Part shown: piece by piece, positions 1-5,023 of the stretch | Numbering within the stretch: position 1 is the first letter of the stretch | Layout of the letters: every line of letters begins with the position of its first letter | Assembly: GCA_934643865.1 (NCBI GenBank) | Contig: CAKUCX010000100.1 | Location: forward strand, 1-5,023 | DNA length: 5,023 nucleotides | Direction: 5' to 3' | From: an uncultured Kiritimatiellota bacterium | GTDB taxonomy: Bacteria > Verrucomicrobiota > Kiritimatiellia > RFP12 > UBA1067 | Made by a program: the position numbers and the translations under genes | The notes under the pieces: model-generated | The model's database searches: none | The model's input: only the letters and a program-made list of their open reading frames with translations | What the model was told of the DNA's origin: nothing

Positions 1-935
1 GCCTGGCGCAGCGCGGCCAGCTCGCGCTGCGAGGGGACGCGCAGGCGGCGGCGGCCGCCGCCCGTCGCGAGCAGGCGGTCGAGTTCGTCCGCCACCTCGT
101 CCGGCGTCTGGATGCGGTCCTCCACGTTCGGGCGCGTCATCCGCGCGATGAGGTCGGCGATGCCGGCCGGCACGTCGGGGCGGAAGCGGCGCACGTCGGG
201 GATCGCCTCGCCCTTCATCGCGCGCGCGACGATCGCGAGCGCGTCCTCGCCCTCATACGGGCGGCGGCCCGCGAGCATCTCCCAGAACGTGACGCCGAGC
301 GCGTGGATGTCCGAGCGGATGTCCGCGAGGTGGGCGTTCTCCATCTGCTCGGGCGACATGTAGGCGGGCGAGCCGATGATGAAGCCGTTTTCGGTGATCG
401 ACGTGTGGCGCGTCTTCTCGTTCGCGAGGCGCGCGATGCCGAGGTCCGCGAGCTTCGGCGTCACGCCGTCGGCCGTGAACATGATGTTGTCGGGCTTCAC
501 GTCGCGGTGGACGACGTGGCGCGCGGCGACGGCCGCGAGCGCGCGCGCGACGCGCGCGACGATGTCGCCCGCCTCCTCCACGGAGAGCGCGCCCCACTTC
601 CTGAGGCGGTCGCGCACCGTGCCGCCGGGCACGTATTCCATCAGGATGTAGGCATAGCCCGTCTCGGGGTCGCGCCCCACGTCGAAGACCTCGATGAGGT
701 TTTCGTGGCGGACCGACATCGCCAGCTCCGCCTCGAAGAGGAAGCGCTGCTTGAACTCCGGGTCGCTCTTCTCCATCTCGGGGTCGAGGATCTTCACAGC
801 GAACTCGCGTCCGCTCGCATCGCCCCGGATGAGGTAGACGGCGCCCATGCCGCCCGCACCCAGCAGTTTCACGACCGTGTAGTCGCCGAACGTGCCGCCG
901 GGCCTGAGGAGATGGGGATTCGCGCCCTCGCTCAT
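1..935 (-). CDS. Hanks-type Ser/Thr protein kinase, C-terminus beyond window
   Basis: This gene would phosphorylate Ser/Thr residues of target proteins using ATP. My translation gives 311 residues and stays open at position 1, so the C-terminus is missing. The catalytic domain spans about residues 18-290. It has the glycine loop GAGGMG (26-31), the ATP-anchoring Lys48 in FAVK, a likely helix-C Glu68, the catalytic loop HRDVKPDN (143-150, with Asp145, Lys147, Asn150), the metal-binding DLG (164-166, in place of DFG), SPE of the APE motif (194-196), Asp209 in RSDIHALG, and Arg274. It is an RD-type kinase, so activation-loop phosphorylation is plausible; candidate residues are Thr175, Thr178, Ser179 and Thr181. 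After the domain comes a Gly/Arg-rich linker (292-299), which in this family often precedes a membrane span and a sensor domain, but none is visible here. The ATG overlaps the upstream stop as ATGA and has a strong Shine-Dalgarno. The kinase assignment is certain; its substrate and signal are unknown. Confidence 0.96.
   Translation of the reverse strand, partial: MSEGANPHLLRPGGTFGDYTVVKLLGAGGMGAVYLIRGDASGREFAVKILDPEMEKSDPEFKQRFLFEAELAMSVRHENLIEVFDVGRDPETGYAYILMEYVPGGTVRDRLRKWGALSVEEAGDIVARVARALAAVAARHVVHRDVKPDNIMFTADGVTPKLADLGIARLANEKTRHTSITENGFIIGSPAYMSPEQMENAHLADIRSDIHALGVTFWEMLAGRRPYEGEDALAIVARAMKGEAIPDVRRFRPDVPAGIADLIARMTRPNVEDRIQTPDEVADELDRLLATGGGRRRLRVPSQRELAALRQ
932..935 (-). promoter_or_regulatory. 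ATGA stop/start overlap (exported protein to kinase)
   Basis: The kinase ATG (935-933) and the TGA of the preceding gene (934-932) share four bases. This arrangement normally means translational coupling by re-initiation, here helped by a good Shine-Dalgarno. Confidence 0.85.
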
Positions 936-1752
936 TTCGCCGCCTCCGCCTCTTCGGCGCGCTTCTCGGCGAGCTGGCGCCGCACGCCGCGCAGGACGCC
1001 GTTCGTGACGGCGAGGCGGTACCACTTCGCGGCGCGCAGGCGGAAGGGCGCCGCGTCCGCCGCCGCGAGGCCGGCCGTCTCGGGATAGTTCCACCAGCGG
1101 TCCGCGACGTCCGCCGTCGTGAGGCGCGTCACGCCCGTGCGGGGATAGCGCCGCTCGAAGAGGGCGAGCGCGCCCTCGCGGCCGTCGAGGCGCGCGAACT
1201 GCGCGAGTGCGCCCGGCCAGTCGCCGAGGACCGCGAGCGCCGCCCCGTAGCGCTCGCGGGCGGAGAGGTCGTCCGGCGTCTGCTCGGCGGCGGCGCGGGC
1301 GGACTCCACGGCGCGCACCTTCTTCTCCGCCGCCGCCAGGCGCGTGAACAGCTCCTTCGCGCCGGGCGTCTTCGCCGTCACCTGCCGCGCCAGGGCGCGC
1401 GACGAGAAGCGCGCGAGCGCCTGCGCGTACTCCAGGCCGCCGTCGCGCGCCATCCGGTCGTAGAGCGCCTCCGCCGCCGCGATGTCCCCGCCCGTCAGAT
1501 GCTGGCGGAAGGCGGCCCGGCGCAGCAGGTAGATCGCCGCCGGGTCCTCGGCGTTCCGCGCGTAGTCGAGGAGGGAGGCCGCGAGCTCGCCGTGCGTCAT
1601 CCCGCCGCGTTCGAGGGCCGTGTAGTCGGTGCGCGTCAGGTTTTCGACGTCCGCGCGCACGGTCTCCAGCGCCTCCTCGTCCGGGACGGGAAGGGCCGCC
1701 CCCGCCGCGAGGGCCCCGGCCAGCGCGAGCGCGGCCATCTGGCCGCGCCGCT

Positions 1753-1756
<4 letters not shown>
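932..1756 (-). CDS. Predicted exported helical-repeat protein of a PVC-type uncharacterised family
   Basis: Function unknown. The frame is open well upstream into leuS. I chose the GTG at 1756-1754 (274 residues) because it gives a convincing signal peptide: a basic start KRR (2-4), an Ala/Leu-rich core (about 8-22), and likely cleavage near residues 20-21. The ATG at 1738 (residue 7) would lose the basic residues. No lipobox cysteine is present. The mature part is almost all alpha-helical: PVPDEE (23-28), a TPR-like helix pair around 73-103 with GD at 90-91, a charged helix at 134-158, a second repeat-like unit around 165-200 with GDWPGAL (178-184), then WW (221-222), KWYR (244-247) and a Lys/Glu/Ala-rich C-terminal helix. 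This order of motifs resembles uncharacterised proteins I associate with Planctomycetota and relatives, where the unit is often joined to other domains; here it stands alone. A role as a periplasmic or secreted scaffold is inference only. It overlaps leuS upstream and the kinase downstream by four bases each. Confidence 0.82.
943..947 (-). promoter_or_regulatory. Shine-Dalgarno of the kinase gene
   Basis: The minus strand reads GGAGG at 947-943, seven bases before the ATG at 935-933. This is the only strong ribosome binding site I see among the starts in this window. It lies inside the coding sequence of the preceding gene. Together with the ATGA overlap at 935-932 it fixes the kinase start. 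Confidence 0.8.
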
Positions 1757-4389
<2,633 letters not shown>

Positions 4390-4443
4390 CTTGTCTTTCT
4401 CTTTGGCGTGCCGCCCCGCCTGTGCGCAGTCCCGGCCGCCGCC
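4390..4443 (-). other. Short gap upstream of leuS
   Basis: These 54 bases separate the upstream TAA from the leuS ATG. The half nearest leuS is purine-rich on the minus strand (AAAGAGAAAGACAAG, 4404-4390) and probably serves as a weak ribosome binding site; there is no GGAGG. I see no hairpin followed by a T run and no recognisable -35/-10 pair. Either leuS is read through from the upstream gene or its promoter is not of a form I can recognise. Confidence 0.5.
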
Positions 4444-5023
4444 TTACTTGTACGTTGAATCGACCTTCAGCATCTCAACCGTCTCGTGGACCGGGAACGA
4501 GCGGTCGAAGTTCCACTTGTAGAGGATCGGCAGCTCGGGGTAGGCGCTCCACCCGTTGGCGTAGCCGGGCGAGTTCGGCGCATGGGGGTCGCCGATCTCG
4601 ATCGTCGCCCGGCCCTGCTCGTCGAAGGAATCCTGCCCGAACACGAACCAGCGCAGCGGGTAGAACTTGTCCTTCACGTCGTCCTTCAGCAGGGCGCCGC
4701 AGATCTTGAACGTCGCGCCGCGCCAGTTACTGGACGCCATCGTGTAGTCGTGGCTGCTCGTGCCGGGCTCGAGGCCCCGGATGCGGTCCGGCCCGTGGTG
4801 GACGCCCGTGGCGGTGTTCGTGAGCAGCATCGTGACGACCAGGCGCACGTTCGTGAGCGGGCCCAGCAGGGGGTCTTCGTGGGGCATCGGCACGATCGAC
4901 GCAAGCGACGCGCCGGCGCCCGGCGTCGCGGCGGAGGTCGTCGCCGCGCCCACGCCGCCCATGCCCGCCTTCAGCACCCAGTTCCCGTTCGTCGGGTCGA
5001 TGTCGAGCCAGTACATGTCGAGG
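4444..5023 (-). CDS. C-terminal part of an unrecognised protein, probably secreted
   Basis: I do not recognise this gene with confidence. The frame is open at the right edge and ends at TAA (4446-4444), giving 192 visible residues; the Met codon at 5016-5014 is internal, since coding continues upstream with Leu-Asp. The visible part opens with MYWLDIDPTNGNW (3-15), then a Gly/Ala/Thr-rich low-complexity stretch (about 19-40), then a region of predicted beta strands rich in Trp, Tyr and Phe (RLVVTMLLTNT, FKICGALL, RWFVFGQDSF), and ends with SPGYANGWSAY and a hydrophobic YKWNFDRSF segment. No transmembrane helix or catalytic motif is evident. The composition suits a beta-sandwich end domain of a large exported protein, and I have a weak impression of similar C-termini in Kiritimatiellota proteins. 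That impression is unverified. The 54-base gap before leuS leaves open whether it belongs to the same transcript. Confidence 0.75.
   Translation of the reverse strand, partial: LDMYWLDIDPTNGNWVLKAGMGGVGAATTSAATPGAGASLASIVPMPHEDPLLGPLTNVRLVVTMLLTNTATGVHHGPDRIRGLEPGTSSHDYTMASSNWRGATFKICGALLKDDVKDKFYPLRWFVFGQDSFDEQGRATIEIGDPHAPNSPGYANGWSAYPELPILYKWNFDRSFPVHETVEMLKVDSTYK

Noticed and set aside
42..62. GGC/GCC triplet run forming a palindrome
   Set aside because: It is the codon run for the Gly/Arg linker of the kinase in GC-rich DNA; a low-complexity palindrome is expected there.
618..903. A 13-base direct repeat (CGTGCCGCCGGGC at 618-630 and 891-903)
   Set aside because: Both copies encode Pro-Gly-Gly-Thr in the kinase with the preferred codons; coincidence of codon use explains it.
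303..1088. A plus-strand open frame of 261 codons over the kinase and exported-protein genes
   Set aside because: It crosses the boundary of two well-supported minus-strand genes, has Arg/Ala/His-rich low-complexity content and shows no domain.
4390..4443. A leader regulating leuS (T-box or attenuator) or a terminator
   Set aside because: The gap is only 54 bases, has no leucine-codon leader peptide, no T-box sequence and no stem followed by a T run.

Overview
The window is very GC-rich (roughly two thirds G+C by eye). All four genes lie on the minus strand and are transcribed from right to left. It suggests a bacterium of the PVC superphylum, perhaps Kiritimatiellota or Planctomycetota. Three things point there: a Hanks-type Ser/Thr kinase with a DLG motif, a small exported protein of a type I associate with uncharacterised planctomycete/PVC proteins, and extreme GC codon bias. 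This taxonomic call rests on memory of families, not on a search.

Layout in transcription order: (1) 5023-4444, the C-terminal 192 residues of an unrecognised, aromatic-rich protein that begins outside the window. (2) A 54-base gap, 4443-4390, with no clear promoter or terminator. (3) 4389-1753, a complete leucyl-tRNA synthetase, leuS, of 878 residues with intact HIGH and KMSKS motifs and a CP1 editing domain. (4) 1756-932, a 274-residue predicted exported helical-repeat protein whose most likely GTG start overlaps the leuS stop by four bases (GTGA). (5) 935-1, a Ser/Thr protein kinase whose ATG overlaps the preceding stop by four bases (ATGA). Its full catalytic domain is visible and its C-terminus runs off the window.

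The last three genes are packed as a translationally coupled unit, so an essential housekeeping enzyme appears to be co-expressed with an exported protein of unknown function and a signalling kinase. Whether this reflects shared function or only shared transcription cannot be told from the sequence.

The most unusual structural signal is a perfect 20-base inverted repeat inside leuS (3234-3253), in frame, in a stretch that looks like an insertion relative to LeuRS proteins I know. A second, weaker hairpin (3657-3676) sits in another apparent insertion in the same gene. I see no RNA gene, CRISPR array, transposase or clear terminator.
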